Of a stretch of DNA of 64,000 nt, positions 7,894 to 15,663 are shown piece after piece. A model generated the notes under the pieces. That model was given only the letters and a program-made list of their open reading frames with translations, made no database searches and was not told the DNA's origin. This DNA is from a virus, in the IMG/VR virus record IMGVR_UViG_3300034073_003542, positions 145,848 through 209,847 of that record; one strand, written 5' to 3'. Made by a program: the position numbers and the translations under genes. Every line of letters starts with the position of its first letter. Position 1 is the stretch's first letter.

Positions 7894-8226
7894 TTAGTAT
7901 CTCCATCCAGTTGTTTCACCAAAAGCATTATAAGAATTATCTCTATAAAGAGCTATTGACACTTTACCTTTTTCTCTCGCCTTATTCATTTCTCGCTCTA
8001 CTATTTTTCTGTATTTTGGTTGAAGTCTATATTGATCTGAAATATTATCGAAATAACACTCAACAAATTGGGCTAAAACTTCCGGTGGCCCCTGAATCCT
8101 CACCATAAATCCTTCTTCATCTAATTCAATATGAAGTTGATCTAATTTATCAAATTCACCTACAACCCAATCGTCCGCAGCGAGTAGTATACCACAACTC
8201 AAAATAAGTGTCAATAAGGCGCGCAT
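7894..8226 (-). CDS. Secreted hypothetical protein
   Basis: 110 residues with an N-terminal signal peptide (MRALLTLILSCGILLAA, cleavage likely after Ala17). The mature part is acidic, then helical and basic. No lipobox at the cleavage site. Probably periplasmic; function unknown. Confidence 0.65.
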   Translation of the reverse strand: MRALLTLILSCGILLAADDWVVGEFDKLDQLHIELDEEGFMVRIQGPPEVLAQFVECYFDNISDQYRLQPKYRKIVEREMNKAREKGKVSIALYRDNSYNAFGETTGWRY

Positions 8227-8523
8227 TTATCTTTTTGTTTTGTAGTTTTTAAGTTTCTTTCCATTCAATTTCGTGCTATCTAATTTTGATTCTAATTGAT
8301 CTAATTCTTTAAGGGCTTCACCCAATTGTTTGTGAAGTTTTCTAATTTCTTTTACTCTGAGTTTGTGAGTGGCATCTTCTTGCCAAATATTGTAAATGTT
8401 GGACTTTACTTCTAGTTCGCCAGAACCATCCTCAAAAATATTCCCCTTAATCTGCTTACCCTCAAAATCAACCCTATAAGCAATCTTATCAGAAGGTGGC
8501 TCTGATATATAGACCTTAATCAT
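8227..8523 (-). CDS. Hypothetical protein with C-terminal coiled coil
   Basis: 98 residues: a beta-rich first half and a Leu/Lys/Glu heptad region from about residue 58. It directly abuts the genes on either side in one operon. No family recognised. Confidence 0.6.
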   Translation of the reverse strand: MIKVYISEPPSDKIAYRVDFEGKQIKGNIFEDGSGELEVKSNIYNIWQEDATHKLRVKEIRKLHKQLGEALKELDQLESKLDSTKLNGKKLKNYKTKR

Positions 8524-8775
8524 TTATTTCTCCTTATCATATATTTCCTGTAACTTCTTTCCAAATTCTCCAAGAACAATAAGTTCTCCCAGCGTATCTG
8601 TAATATAATCATGAACCTCGTCATAAATTATATCTATAAATTCTTGTCTAAGTTTAGGTTGTGCGTTGAATAGGTCTAATACTTTTTTCTTATCTTGTCT
8701 CCATAGAAGATGTTCTACTAATTCAGATATAAGGAAATGAAACTTGAACTCAAATCCGTCTGTTTTTTTATTCAT
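8524..8775 (-). CDS. Hypothetical protein, 83 aa
   Basis: Start set at the ATG at 8775, giving an 8-base overlap with the upstream gene, the usual junction here. Acidic helical protein, no motifs recognised. Confidence 0.6.
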   Translation of the reverse strand: MNKKTDGFEFKFHFLISELVEHLLWRQDKKKVLDLFNAQPKLRQEFIDIIYDEVHDYITDTLGELIVLGEFGKKLQEIYDKEK

Positions 8776-9112
8776 TTTTATCCTTCTTAAACCCATCATT
8801 TATCATTAGTGGTCCCGTATGAAACACAGACAGCTTTTCATTATATAGAGGTAAATGAACTCCTACAACCCTATTTGTCTCTTGACATCTAAGTAAACAA
8901 ATATCTGCCCCTTCACCCTTAATCCACTCTCCATAATGAGAAACAGTTGGATCAACTATTAATTCTACGGAATGACCATCCATATCGACATAAATAGACA
9001 TTGATGGCTCATAGTTCTTAGCTTCTTCAATCAGTTTTGACATCATATAATTAAATCTGTCTACGTCATATTTTTGTCTCTCTTTAAAATCTTCATCATT
9101 TTGATCGGTCAT
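8768..9112 (-). CDS. Hypothetical protein, 114 aa
   Basis: Soluble alpha/beta protein with a VDMDGHSVELIVDP stretch and a CLLRCQ pair. No family recognised. It overlaps the lipoprotein gene upstream by 17 bases. Confidence 0.6.
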   Translation of the reverse strand: MTDQNDEDFKERQKYDVDRFNYMMSKLIEEAKNYEPSMSIYVDMDGHSVELIVDPTVSHYGEWIKGEGADICLLRCQETNRVVGVHLPLYNEKLSVFHTGPLMINDGFKKDKNE

Positions 9113-9317
9113 TTTCTGGTTCCTTCTCTATTGTTAGAACATTAAGTGGGCCAGACAAATACCAGAATCCTCCCGATCCTTTTGTAGCAAGCCATTCTTT
9201 GCCCTCAATTACAACGATAGTATATTTTATATCACTGTTTGGGTTATGTACTTTAGTAATACCTCTTTCACAACCACAAAATATCAATAATAGCATCAAT
9301 ATTAGAGAATATTTCAT
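9096..9317 (-). CDS. Predicted small lipoprotein
   Basis: 73 residues with a type II signal peptide: a hydrophobic run ending IFCGC, with Cys as the lipidated residue. The mature part has a small beta-rich domain. Likely anchored in the host envelope. Confidence 0.7.
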   Translation of the reverse strand: MKYSLILMLLLIFCGCERGITKVHNPNSDIKYTIVVIEGKEWLATKGSGGFWYLSGPLNVLTIEKEPENDRSK

Positions 9318-9478
9318 TTTTCGTCCTTCTTTTTCTTTTTCTTCTTTTCGCTTCCTTGTTTTAGTTCTGCATACTTCTTGACGTTTTTCTCAAGACGTTT
9401 TATATATTCTTCTTGTTCTTCGGCTTTTTTACAAACTTTTTTAATTCGCTTTTTTGTCCAGTAGTCCCAAAATCCCAT
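9314..9478 (-). CDS. Small lysine-rich coiled protein, 54 aa
   Basis: ATG at 9478; the stop overlaps the lipoprotein ATG (ATGA). Starts MGFWDYWTKKRIKK, then a charged helix and a poly-Lys tail. The aromatic N-terminus with a basic helix suggests peripheral membrane or nucleic-acid contact. Confidence 0.55.
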   Translation of the reverse strand: MGFWDYWTKKRIKKVCKKAEEQEEYIKRLEKNVKKYAELKQGSEKKKKKKKDEK

Positions 9479-9479
9479 G

Positions 9480-9499
9480 TCTCAAAATGGCGACAGCCT
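9480..9499 (+). repeat. Copy of dispersed TCTCAAACGGCGACGGCCT repeat (variant)
   Basis: Reads TCTCAAAATGGCGACAGCCT and overlaps the last codons of the HD-domain gene. Other copies are at 40099, 40144 and 61263. Confidence 0.55.
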
Positions 9500-10042
9500 A
9501 TCCTCCTTGGTATTATCTGATAGTAATTTTAGATTTTCATATTTAGTAATAATTTCAGAAAGCTCATTAACTAAATCTGGATCTGAATTTCGTAAAGCTC
9601 CTAGTAACAGTTTTGTTTCTTCAAAATATAATTTTGCAAATGATTCATTCCAAGGAATATCGAGACAGTTATCAATACGATCTATAAGTTTGATTGAGCG
9701 ACATTCTCGCGGAATTAAAGCTAGATGTTCTCTGTCCATCCTTTTTCTTTGTTCTCTATTATATTCTGGATGTTTTTTGGATACATTTGTCAAGCACGAA
9801 ACGTAATGACCTACTGTGCTTCCAAAAATATAATCTATTTCATTTTGAGTAACTCCACAATCTTCTATAACGTCATGTAAATATGCCGCACACACAAGTT
9901 CCTCTGTGCTATAGTAAAGCATCATGGTCTTGGAGGCAACCCTCATTGGATGAAAGATATATGGATCGCCCGAATATTTACGAGTTTGATTTTTATGGGC
10001 TTCTCTAGCAAAATGGGCGGCTTGAATTATTCGGTTTTGCAT
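9482..10042 (-). CDS. HD-domain phosphohydrolase, SpoT/MESH1-like
   Basis: 186 residues. The N-terminal half matches the hydrolase domain of RelA/SpoT proteins and small MESH-type enzymes: an early H-x-x-Q-x-R-K-Y-x-G-x-P-Y region, FHPMRVA with the metal-binding His, and YLHDVIEDCG, the HD-x-x-E-D signature, with IKLIDRIDN further on. This family removes pyrophosphate from ppGpp; some members hydrolyse NADPH or other nucleotides. There is no synthetase or TGS domain. A likely role is lowering the host stringent alarmone during infection, but substrate identity is inferred from family only. Confidence 0.8.
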   Translation of the reverse strand: MQNRIIQAAHFAREAHKNQTRKYSGDPYIFHPMRVASKTMMLYYSTEELVCAAYLHDVIEDCGVTQNEIDYIFGSTVGHYVSCLTNVSKKHPEYNREQRKRMDREHLALIPRECRSIKLIDRIDNCLDIPWNESFAKLYFEETKLLLGALRNSDPDLVNELSEIITKYENLKLLSDNTKEDRLSPF

Positions 10043-10215
10043 TTTTTAAGTTCCTGTTCTAGTTTTACGATATACTCTTGAAATTTTGCTAGTTTTGATC
10101 GGGTTTCTTCTAGTCTTTTCCATATTGATTGTACGCGAATATCTTCGTGATTTTGGGCAAATTCACGCATTTCTGTAATGCCAAATTTCATGTTTAAGTA
10201 TGATCTTGTTTCCAT
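10027..10215 (-). CDS. Small coiled-coil protein, 62 aa
   Basis: Heptad Leu/Lys/Glu pattern over the last 35 residues. The start could be 10215 or the internal ATG at 10191; neither has a clear ribosome site. Overlaps the HD gene start by 16 bases. Confidence 0.5.
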   Translation of the reverse strand: METRSYLNMKFGITEMREFAQNHEDIRVQSIWKRLEETRSKLAKFQEYIVKLEQELKKCKTE

Positions 10216-10463
10216 TTTTTAATTGCTGTTACAGCCTCCAACAAATAATACATACGTTCATCATCATCAAACATTCCATCTCCATTTGGTGCTGCACTAT
10301 AAATAGTTTCGCCACCACAATGAGGAACATCTACTGTAAAACGCCCATGTCTGAGTCGTAAATATCCAACCAGTTTTCCTCGACCATCAAACGCATCGTA
10401 TTGTTCAGGACAAGCAAAGCAAGTTAGTATAAGTTTTAGTCCGTCAATAATTATTTCGTTCAT
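10194..10463 (-). CDS. Conserved-type hypothetical protein, 89 aa
   Basis: Begins MNEIIIDGLKLILTCFACPEQYDAF and contains a GYLRLRHGRF segment, a pattern seen in uncharacterised phage and bacterial proteins. Soluble, compact beta-rich fold expected. Function unknown. Confidence 0.65.
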   Translation of the reverse strand: MNEIIIDGLKLILTCFACPEQYDAFDGRGKLVGYLRLRHGRFTVDVPHCGGETIYSAAPNGDGMFDDDERMYYLLEAVTAIKKWKQDHT

Positions 10464-10624
10464 ATTTTTACTTTTCTAATACAAAGTATGTTATCAATAT
10501 CAATATCGTTGAATATATCTGAATTACATTCTATAATATCAATAACTTCTCTAATACTATCGGCATATAATTCTTGAACTTTTATTGTTGTTCCATAGTA
10601 ATATAATATTTCAAATAATATCAT
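10460..10624 (-). CDS. Hypothetical protein, 54 aa
   Basis: Start at 10624 overlaps the pth2 stop (ATGA). Acidic, rich in Ile; no motif recognised. Confidence 0.55.
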   Translation of the reverse strand: MILFEILYYYGTTIKVQELYADSIREVIDIIECNSDIFNDIDIDNILCIRKVKI

Positions 10625-11016
10625 AACAACTTTAGATGTCCGCACAATTTATCTAATTCCTCAGAAAGATACGGCCCAAAAGCCGCACAAGTATTTGTGG
10701 GAACTCCATGAAATTCTGTAGCTCCATTATCTGTAATTAGGTGTGTTTCAATTCCTAACTCTTTTCCCTTTTCTACAAGTGCTAGTAATTCTTCTTCGGA
10801 GTCTACTGAGACACAAATTTTGGTGAAACTATTTTCGAGCCAGTGTTTTTCAACTTCTGTTAGAAGAGTAGTATATTCATACAAAAGTCCACACTCTAAA
10901 GCTTGTTGCATACGTCTAGTTATAAAAGACATTGAGGCGTGAGAAACTTGTGCTGCGATTTTTCCTTTGCGCATATTGAGCTTTTTATTTACGACAATAA
11001 CTTGTTTAGTGTTCAT
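10621..11016 (-). CDS. pth2: Peptidyl-tRNA hydrolase 2 (Pth2/PTRHD family)
   Basis: 131 residues, full length for the family. Pth2 releases peptide from prematurely dissociated peptidyl-tRNA. Family features are visible: an N-terminal QVIVVNKKLNMRKGK strand-turn, AAQVSHAS (the catalytic-site G/A-K-x-A-A-Q-x-x-H-A block), then a C-terminal T-x-T-C-A-A-F-G-P motif. Pth2 is mostly archaeal and eukaryotic but occurs in phages. Here it fits the tRNA-rich gene content: rescuing tRNAs keeps translation running late in infection. Confidence 0.85.
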   Translation of the reverse strand: MNTKQVIVVNKKLNMRKGKIAAQVSHASMSFITRRMQQALECGLLYEYTTLLTEVEKHWLENSFTKICVSVDSEEELLALVEKGKELGIETHLITDNGATEFHGVPTNTCAAFGPYLSEELDKLCGHLKLL

Positions 11017-11225
11017 TTAATCAATCCGTTAAGTTCTCTAAGATGTTCACACGTTAATTTCCATTCTTCCCCATTTTGGGGAGGATATCTTTCTTTCAAA
11101 TACGCAATATATCTATCCCATGCCGCTTCTATCTTTGTTAAAATATCGGCAGCTTCGTCAATCTCTCCGTCATGACAATAATCATAGTTCATTAATCTAC
11201 TAACTAGATTTTTGGTCTTTGACAT
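11013..11225 (-). CDS. Hypothetical protein, 70 aa
   Basis: Start at 11225 after GGAGAGAGGT. Soluble helical protein with a YIAYLKERYPP motif. Overlaps the pth2 start (ATGA). Confidence 0.6.
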   Translation of the reverse strand: MSKTKNLVSRLMNYDYCHDGEIDEAADILTKIEAAWDRYIAYLKERYPPQNGEEWKLTCEHLRELNGLIK

Positions 11226-11227
11226 GA

Positions 11228-11548
11228 CTATACCTCTCTCCAATACTTTACAACCTTTTCGGCCTGCTGAACTTCAACAAAACCCAAATAGTTATCAAAG
11301 CGTGTAGTTTCATAGGAAGAATACCAACCATCCAATTTGAAGTATTTGGTTTCTCCATTCTTTTTTGCTGAAAAAATTACCCAATAATCTGATCCTTCAT
11401 AAGAAGTAGAACTTGCTTCAATAAAATCAAGGGTAAATCCGTGGATAATTGCGGATCGCTTATTTCCGTTATCAATAAGTGTCTTAAATCTAAGAAAATC
11501 GTTATGATTTTGCTTACCGCTAAGTGCTGCTTTTAGCTCATTGATCAT
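11228..11548 (-). CDS. Hypothetical protein, tandem paralogue A
   Basis: 106 residues, clearly related to the gene at 11548-11856: both share YWV-(I/V)-F-S-A, KYFKL-(D/E)-GWY-(S/A)-SYE and a C-terminal YW-(R/K)-(E/D)-V. A recent tandem duplication. The ATG at 11548 overlaps the paralogue's stop by one base and has GGAAGG upstream. Function unknown. Confidence 0.7.
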   Translation of the reverse strand: MINELKAALSGKQNHNDFLRFKTLIDNGNKRSAIIHGFTLDFIEASSTSYEGSDYWVIFSAKKNGETKYFKLDGWYSSYETTRFDNYLGFVEVQQAEKVVKYWREV

Positions 11549-11856
11549 TATACATCCTTCCAATAGTCAATCATTTTTTGAGCCTTTTCTACTTCATTAA
11601 ACGCAAAATAATCATCGAAAGTTGAACCTTCATAAGAAGCATACCAACCTTCTAGCTTAAAGTATCGTGTTTGACCATCCTTAGTGGCTGAAAATACTAC
11701 CCAATATTCAGATCCCATATCTTCGCCGCCATATCCGTCCTCATGCTTGAGAGTAAAATCACCGAAAGTCTCTTCGCCGTAACCATCATTGATAAAATCT
11801 TGAAAATTATCGTAGTTTTCATCCTTTTCGAGCGTATTTTTCAATTCTTCCAACAT
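11548..11856 (-). CDS. Hypothetical protein, tandem paralogue B
   Basis: 102 residues. Start at 11856 follows a perfect AGGAGG. Same fold as its neighbour, with an acidic Gly-rich insertion around residue 40. A promoter inside the preceding gene (11991-12018) can drive it separately. Confidence 0.7.
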   Translation of the reverse strand: MLEELKNTLEKDENYDNFQDFINDGYGEETFGDFTLKHEDGYGGEDMGSEYWVVFSATKDGQTRYFKLEGWYASYEGSTFDDYFAFNEVEKAQKMIDYWKDV

Positions 11857-12721
11857 TATAAGCCTCCTTAAAATCTTTGACAAAATCTTTCTGTGTAGTA
11901 CGAATTTCCCACCAATTATCTATTGCAAAATCTCTAAACCATCCACTCGTGAGCGTGGTACAAATTTTCTCTTGCGCTGCGCTGAACGCTATTCTACCAG
12001 GCATTTGTGGTTTGTCAAGCACTAGCTTTGGAATAATAAATCTTTCCAGAGCAATAACATACGCTTCTTCTTGCACACATCGTATTTTATCTTCATGAGA
12101 TAATTCATCCCACAAATCTCGTTCGCACTTAGCGAGTTCTGGATTTCTCTTGAGTCGTTCATAAATCGGTTCCGCATAATAAGCAACTATACGATGAAGA
12201 GAATCATGGTCGAATACTTTGTCTACAAAATCATCAAAAAACTCTTCATTAGTTTTATTAAGAGAAGGAACACGATCTTTGAATTGTTCTTTGGTAAGCT
12301 TAATTCGCTCTTTTAGAATAGGATGATCCAATGAAGTAATATCACTCCCCAAAAGCTCCTTAATTTTTTGTAGTTCAGAGATATGTCTCATGAATTTGAT
12401 AGGACGCCAAACATGACTTCTTTTTTGAATATAGAGTTCTTGAGGAGTACAGACTACAAATCTAAAAATCTCCTTATCGTCAACTTTGTAAGAAGCTTCT
12501 GTGTTAGAATCGCCCACAAATTTATTATTGTTTAGAGAATCTCTATTGATAAACTCAATATTGTTATCGTATGAGACAGCAGACTTCCCCTCAAAACTTA
12601 GACCGATTTTATTTAAGTCGGCTTCTGAGGCAATAAAGTCCCAATCTGAACTATTGGAGTTAGATTCATACGAAGTGCCTTGCCAGTATCTCAAAGCTCT
12701 TGAACCAGTTAATAGAATCAT
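11819..12721 (-). CDS. Nucleotidyltransferase-fold protein
   Basis: 300 residues. The start MILLTGSRALRYW followed by SSDWDFIA is the G-S-x(n)-D-x-D signature of the DNA polymerase beta-like nucleotidyltransferase superfamily. The remainder is helical, as in phage and bacterial standalone nucleotidyltransferases. Possible activities include adding a nucleotide to RNA, protein or a small molecule; the substrate cannot be told. Not a CCA-adding enzyme by motif content. Confidence 0.7.
   Translation of the reverse strand: MILLTGSRALRYWQGTSYESNSNSSDWDFIASEADLNKIGLSFEGKSAVSYDNNIEFINRDSLNNNKFVGDSNTEASYKVDDKEIFRFVVCTPQELYIQKRSHVWRPIKFMRHISELQKIKELLGSDITSLDHPILKERIKLTKEQFKDRVPSLNKTNEEFFDDFVDKVFDHDSLHRIVAYYAEPIYERLKRNPELAKCERDLWDELSHEDKIRCVQEEAYVIALERFIIPKLVLDKPQMPGRIAFSAAQEKICTTLTSGWFRDFAIDNWWEIRTTQKDFVKDFKEAYNVGRIEKYARKG
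11991..12018 (-). promoter_or_regulatory. Internal sigma-70-type promoter
   Basis: TTGACA, 16 bp, TAGAAT with TGG before the -10, inside the nucleotidyltransferase gene; faces the tandem paralogues. Confidence 0.65.
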
Positions 12722-12960
12722 TATGCTCCACCCCCAATAGCTTCTGCTCGTCCAGCTTCAATCCTGTGTTTTCTTAACTTTCCCCAATTAGTAATGGGCC
12801 ATTTCCGTCTTTTTTGTACAGCGGCTTTTGCTTCTGTAAGATTATAGGCAATCGCAAAAGCTAATCCGCCCGACCAATCCGGCTCAAAACCGTGCCATAC
12901 ATACAATTTCAGTTTTGGTTTCTTTTCCATAAGAAAATTTGGCCGGTGTGGACACATTGG
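12721..12960 (-). CDS. Conserved-type phage hypothetical protein, 79 aa
   Basis: The core KLKLYVWHGFEPDWSGG followed by A-I-A-x-N-L-x-E-A matches a common small phage protein family of unknown function (K-L-Y-V-W-x-x-V pattern). Start uncertain: ATG at 12960 has a GGAGGGGG upstream; ATG at 12930 would begin directly before the conserved core. Confidence 0.65.
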   Translation of the reverse strand, partial: PMCPHRPNFLMEKKPKLKLYVWHGFEPDWSGGLAFAIAYNLTEAKAAVQKRRKWPITNWGKLRKHRIEAGRAEAIGGGA

Positions 12961-12993
12961 GGCATCACCCCCTCCCGCCACTCCGTTTAACAA

Positions 12994-13110
12994 TCGGGTG
13001 AAATTATACCGTGTAGTGATGTTCTTAGGTATTCACTTAACCCCTGCTCCCGCTTCCCACTACGGTCTGCTCCTGCCAATATCTCCTGTTTGTTTTGATT
13101 CTTGTCGATA
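12994..13110 (-). other. Long leader with inverted repeat upstream of 12.7 kb gene
   Basis: About 150 nt between the promoter at 13116 and the gene. Arms at 13008-13018 and 13058-13066 (ACCG..TAGTG type) can pair over nine bases with a 2-base bulge. Purine-rich, no reading frame. Could be a cis-regulatory leader. Confidence 0.35.
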
Positions 13111-13115
13111 CACCT

Positions 13116-13143
13116 ATTATAGCATAGAAGTCGATACTGTCAA
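13116..13143 (-). promoter_or_regulatory. Sigma-70-type promoter
   Basis: TTGACA, 16 bp, TATAAT with TGC before the -10; faces the long leader and the gene at 12.7 kb. Confidence 0.8.
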
Positions 13144-13146
13144 GCC

Positions 13147-13353
13147 TCAGACGATCCCAAAATGCCGCATGATCTTTTCAACTATTGCATAAATTGCGTA
13201 TGGAGGAAAAAATATAGCAAGTAATTTCCACCAACCTTGGGCAACAACCATTCCTGCAAAATACATAAACATTAACCAAACAGACGCCATATTTAAGGTT
13301 GGATATTTTTTAGCCTGCTTTTTTTTCTTTTTGGAGATTGGGGCGGGATTCAT
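13147..13353 (-). CDS. Small membrane protein, 68 aa
   Basis: Basic N-terminus (poly-Lys) followed by two hydrophobic segments (about residues 22-42 and 45-60), which predicts a two-helix hairpin with cytoplasmic ends. Unknown function. Confidence 0.6.
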   Translation of the reverse strand: MNPAPISKKKKKQAKKYPTLNMASVWLMFMYFAGMVVAQGWWKLLAIFFPPYAIYAIVEKIMRHFGIV

Positions 13354-13636
13354 CGGATACTCCTTTTTCGGTAGGATTATATAGGGTCTTAATTTTAATC
13401 ATGAAGAATGTTCCGCAAAATGCTCCTGATGCTAATGGAATTAAATAGTAAACATTCTCCGAATAAGATATTACACCATAAGCAAGTAAAGAATAAATAA
13501 CGCTTGTTGTTACTGCTCCCCTTAAAGCTTTGCCTTCATTGACGCATATTATATAGTATGAATAAAGAGCATCTATAATAAAATAACATATGAAGATTTG
13601 TAGGGCTGTTATATATGAGAAGTCTGTACTATTCAT
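13310..13636 (-). CDS. Polytopic membrane protein, 108 aa
   Basis: Three hydrophobic segments and a charged C-terminal tail. Overlaps the next gene by 44 bases in another frame. Unknown function; possibly an envelope-modifying partner of its neighbour. Confidence 0.6.
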   Translation of the reverse strand: MNSTDFSYITALQIFICYFIIDALYSYYIICVNEGKALRGAVTTSVIYSLLAYGVISYSENVYYLIPLASGAFCGTFFMIKIKTLYNPTEKGVSDESRPNLQKEKKAG

Positions 13637-13666
13637 GTTCGACCTTGGTACTTTAGATTAGACATA

Positions 13667-13951
13667 TCAATCTGATATATCAAATATTTTCCGCCCAATA
13701 GCTCTTATTTCTTCTATGCTAATATCTTCAACAGTAGTCCAACTAACTTGGGGCAATTTTCTCCAGCCAGGAGGTTGCCAGATGCGATAAACCTGAAATA
13801 GTATTCCCCCTATTGCTCTAATTTCACCCTTTTTTAAGCCCTTTTCACTGCTTGTTAGAATTGCCCCAAATCCTCCCACCCATTCATATTCGATATGGTC
13901 AATAATAGCCGTAAAATGAGACGCTCTAAATCTTGCTTTTGTTAAGTCCAC
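13667..13951 (-). CDS. Hypothetical protein, 94 aa (GTG start)
   Basis: GTG start at 13951 is supported by GGGGG nine bases upstream and a 10-base overlap with the preceding gene. Gly-rich beta protein with two IRAIG repeats (about residues 42 and 85). No family recognised. Confidence 0.6.
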   Translation of the reverse strand: MDLTKARFRASHFTAIIDHIEYEWVGGFGAILTSSEKGLKKGEIRAIGGILFQVYRIWQPPGWRKLPQVSWTTVEDISIEEIRAIGRKIFDISD

Positions 13952-14649
13952 ATTGACCCCCTTAATTCTATGAGTTTGATTAATTTTTCTGTATCTTCTT
14001 TTTCGTATTGTTCTTCTAATTCTTCCGCTTGTTTGTATCTTTGTTTTTTGTCTAAGTAGTGAGATATTGGATTTTTGTTTTCTTTTTCTTCGTAGAAGTC
14101 CATCGGATCTTTTCTATTAGGGCGATGGATTGTCCACCATTCATAAAGTTCTCGAAATTGTTTCGCTGCTTCTATTTGGTGATCGGGACAAGGATATTCT
14201 TCATTCACACTGTTTTCGGCCCAAGCGACATATCTATAAAATCCTTCCTTACCTTTTTCGTTCTTTTTTCCAGATCGCCCACCTATTTCGCCCTCACAAA
14301 ATTCATAACAGAAAGCATCAAACAAACAATGTAAGATACGAGTATCCATGTCGTACCATTCACCACGAGGAAGTTTACTTACAAGAGCGTGTGTATGATT
14401 AACGAAACGATTTCTATATTCGCACTGGATACTCCACCATAAATCACCTGGGAAGTATACAATATTTTGTAGTGTATCTAGGAATTCTTCAGCAAACCAA
14501 TATCTCCAAGAATGTTTGGCTTTTAATTCTTTTCTCCAATTATCCCATCCTTCAAAAGAAAGATAGTGTGGTTTTTTCTCACCTCTGATCCAGTTCGCAA
14601 ATTTAGAACATGACCAGTAATTGATTCGTGTGCGTTTTCTTAGCATCAT
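13942..14649 (-). CDS. Tryptophan-rich hypothetical phage protein, 235 aa
   Basis: Unusually rich in Trp and charged residues (WRYWFAEEFLD, GDLWWSIQCEYRNR), soluble, with no signal. The pattern resembles uncharacterised proteins in other large phages. It starts 16 bases after the intrinsic terminator in its leader, so expression probably depends on read-through. Confidence 0.65.
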   Translation of the reverse strand: MMLRKRTRINYWSCSKFANWIRGEKKPHYLSFEGWDNWRKELKAKHSWRYWFAEEFLDTLQNIVYFPGDLWWSIQCEYRNRFVNHTHALVSKLPRGEWYDMDTRILHCLFDAFCYEFCEGEIGGRSGKKNEKGKEGFYRYVAWAENSVNEEYPCPDHQIEAAKQFRELYEWWTIHRPNRKDPMDFYEEKENKNPISHYLDKKQRYKQAEELEEQYEKEDTEKLIKLIELRGSMWT

Positions 14650-14664
14650 ACAATTCGTGTTTAT

Positions 14665-14702
14665 AAAAAAAGATAGCGTTTAGTCTTACAAAAGCAGCTA
14701 TC
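14665..14702 (-). terminator. Intrinsic terminator in gene leader (attenuator-like)
   Basis: Six-base perfect stem GATAGC/GCTATC (14697-14702 with 14672-14677), 19-nt loop and seven U. It sits between a promoter and the gene it faces. Confidence 0.65.
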
Positions 14703-14778
14703 AGTAAATCTACGGTTTTGCCTCGGACTTTTATATCCTATCGGGATACCCGCGACCCGAAACTTGTGTTTGGCAATA
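14665..14778 (-). ncRNA. Short leader RNA or sRNA ending at intrinsic terminator
   Basis: Transcription from 14784-14811 should give an RNA of about 112 nt ending at the terminator. It contains further complementary blocks (TTGCC/GGCAA and CGGG/CCCG) and no reading frame. Either a free small RNA or a riboswitch-like attenuator for the 13.9 kb gene. No known riboswitch consensus recognised. Confidence 0.45.
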
Positions 14779-14783
14779 TTACT

Positions 14784-14811
14784 ATCATAGCACAACAAAC
14801 CAGTTTGTCAA
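14784..14811 (-). promoter_or_regulatory. Sigma-70-type promoter
   Basis: TTGACA, 16 bp, TATGAT with TGC before the -10. Confidence 0.75.
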
Positions 14812-14847
14812 GCTCAAATCCACAGATTGCCACAATCACAATTTGGG

Positions 14848-15663
14848 TTACTTGTTTACTTTAATTAAATTTTTAACTTTGTTATATTTTCTTTTTAATC
14901 CAATATCTAAACGATCTTGATATAAATAGTTAGCTATTTTAACTACAGCATCCAAACTAGAAACACGTATTCTTGAATCTTTATGTCCTTTTTTTGATAT
15001 ATTTTTTTGAATTTTGTATTTTTTGATTTTGATCTTATTAAATAAAGATACTATACTGGACCAATCTTGCTCGTATGTAGAACCAAGAATAAACTGTTTT
15101 GCTTTATTTGTAATATAAAAACATCCGTCTCCATCAAAATATCCTCTATAAAATAGATAGTGCTTATTTTTAGGTATCAGTTTTAATAATTTATTTGGAG
15201 GAGTATAGTTTTTTTTGTTAAAGTCAAAAGATATTAATTTAGAAACAAGGGCTATATCATTAATTGCAAGTGTAATATTTTTTTGTCTTTTAACTCCTTT
15301 TTTATCCACCCTCTCTTTTCTAATAAATAAACTCCACTTTCCTACTTTAGTAAAACAGTTTTTTAGGATCTTATAGTCAGTAAATAAAATTTGACACTGT
15401 AAACTACAATATTTATGATTTTTTGATGATTTATAAAGGAATCCATCAGCCCATAAAAACCCTAAAATATAAATTTCTTCATCTGTTAAGTCTTTAAAAG
15501 ATTTATTGTACCAATCTGTTTTTCTAGGAGCATATCTTCTAATATCATATTTAGAAAGTTGACCATAAACGTGATTGGTTGTACATCCTAATTTTTTAGC
15601 TATTAGAGAAGCGGGATTATTTTCTTTAATAAATAATCTATATAATAATTTCTTTGCTATCAT
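14848..15663 (-). CDS. LAGLIDADG homing endonuclease, free-standing
   Basis: 271 residues with two LAGLIDADG-type helices: YILGFLWADGF (about residue 65) and YRGYFDGDGCF (about residue 165), each ending in the catalytic Asp. A short N-terminal helix-turn-helix-like region precedes them. Monomeric two-motif enzymes cut long asymmetric sites and spread their own gene. It overlaps the end of the metallophosphoesterase gene by 26 bases; no intron or intein boundary is visible. Codon use is even more AT-rich than neighbours. Confidence 0.85.
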   Translation of the reverse strand: MIAKKLLYRLFIKENNPASLIAKKLGCTTNHVYGQLSKYDIRRYAPRKTDWYNKSFKDLTDEEIYILGFLWADGFLYKSSKNHKYCSLQCQILFTDYKILKNCFTKVGKWSLFIRKERVDKKGVKRQKNITLAINDIALVSKLISFDFNKKNYTPPNKLLKLIPKNKHYLFYRGYFDGDGCFYITNKAKQFILGSTYEQDWSSIVSLFNKIKIKKYKIQKNISKKGHKDSRIRVSSLDAVVKIANYLYQDRLDIGLKRKYNKVKNLIKVNK

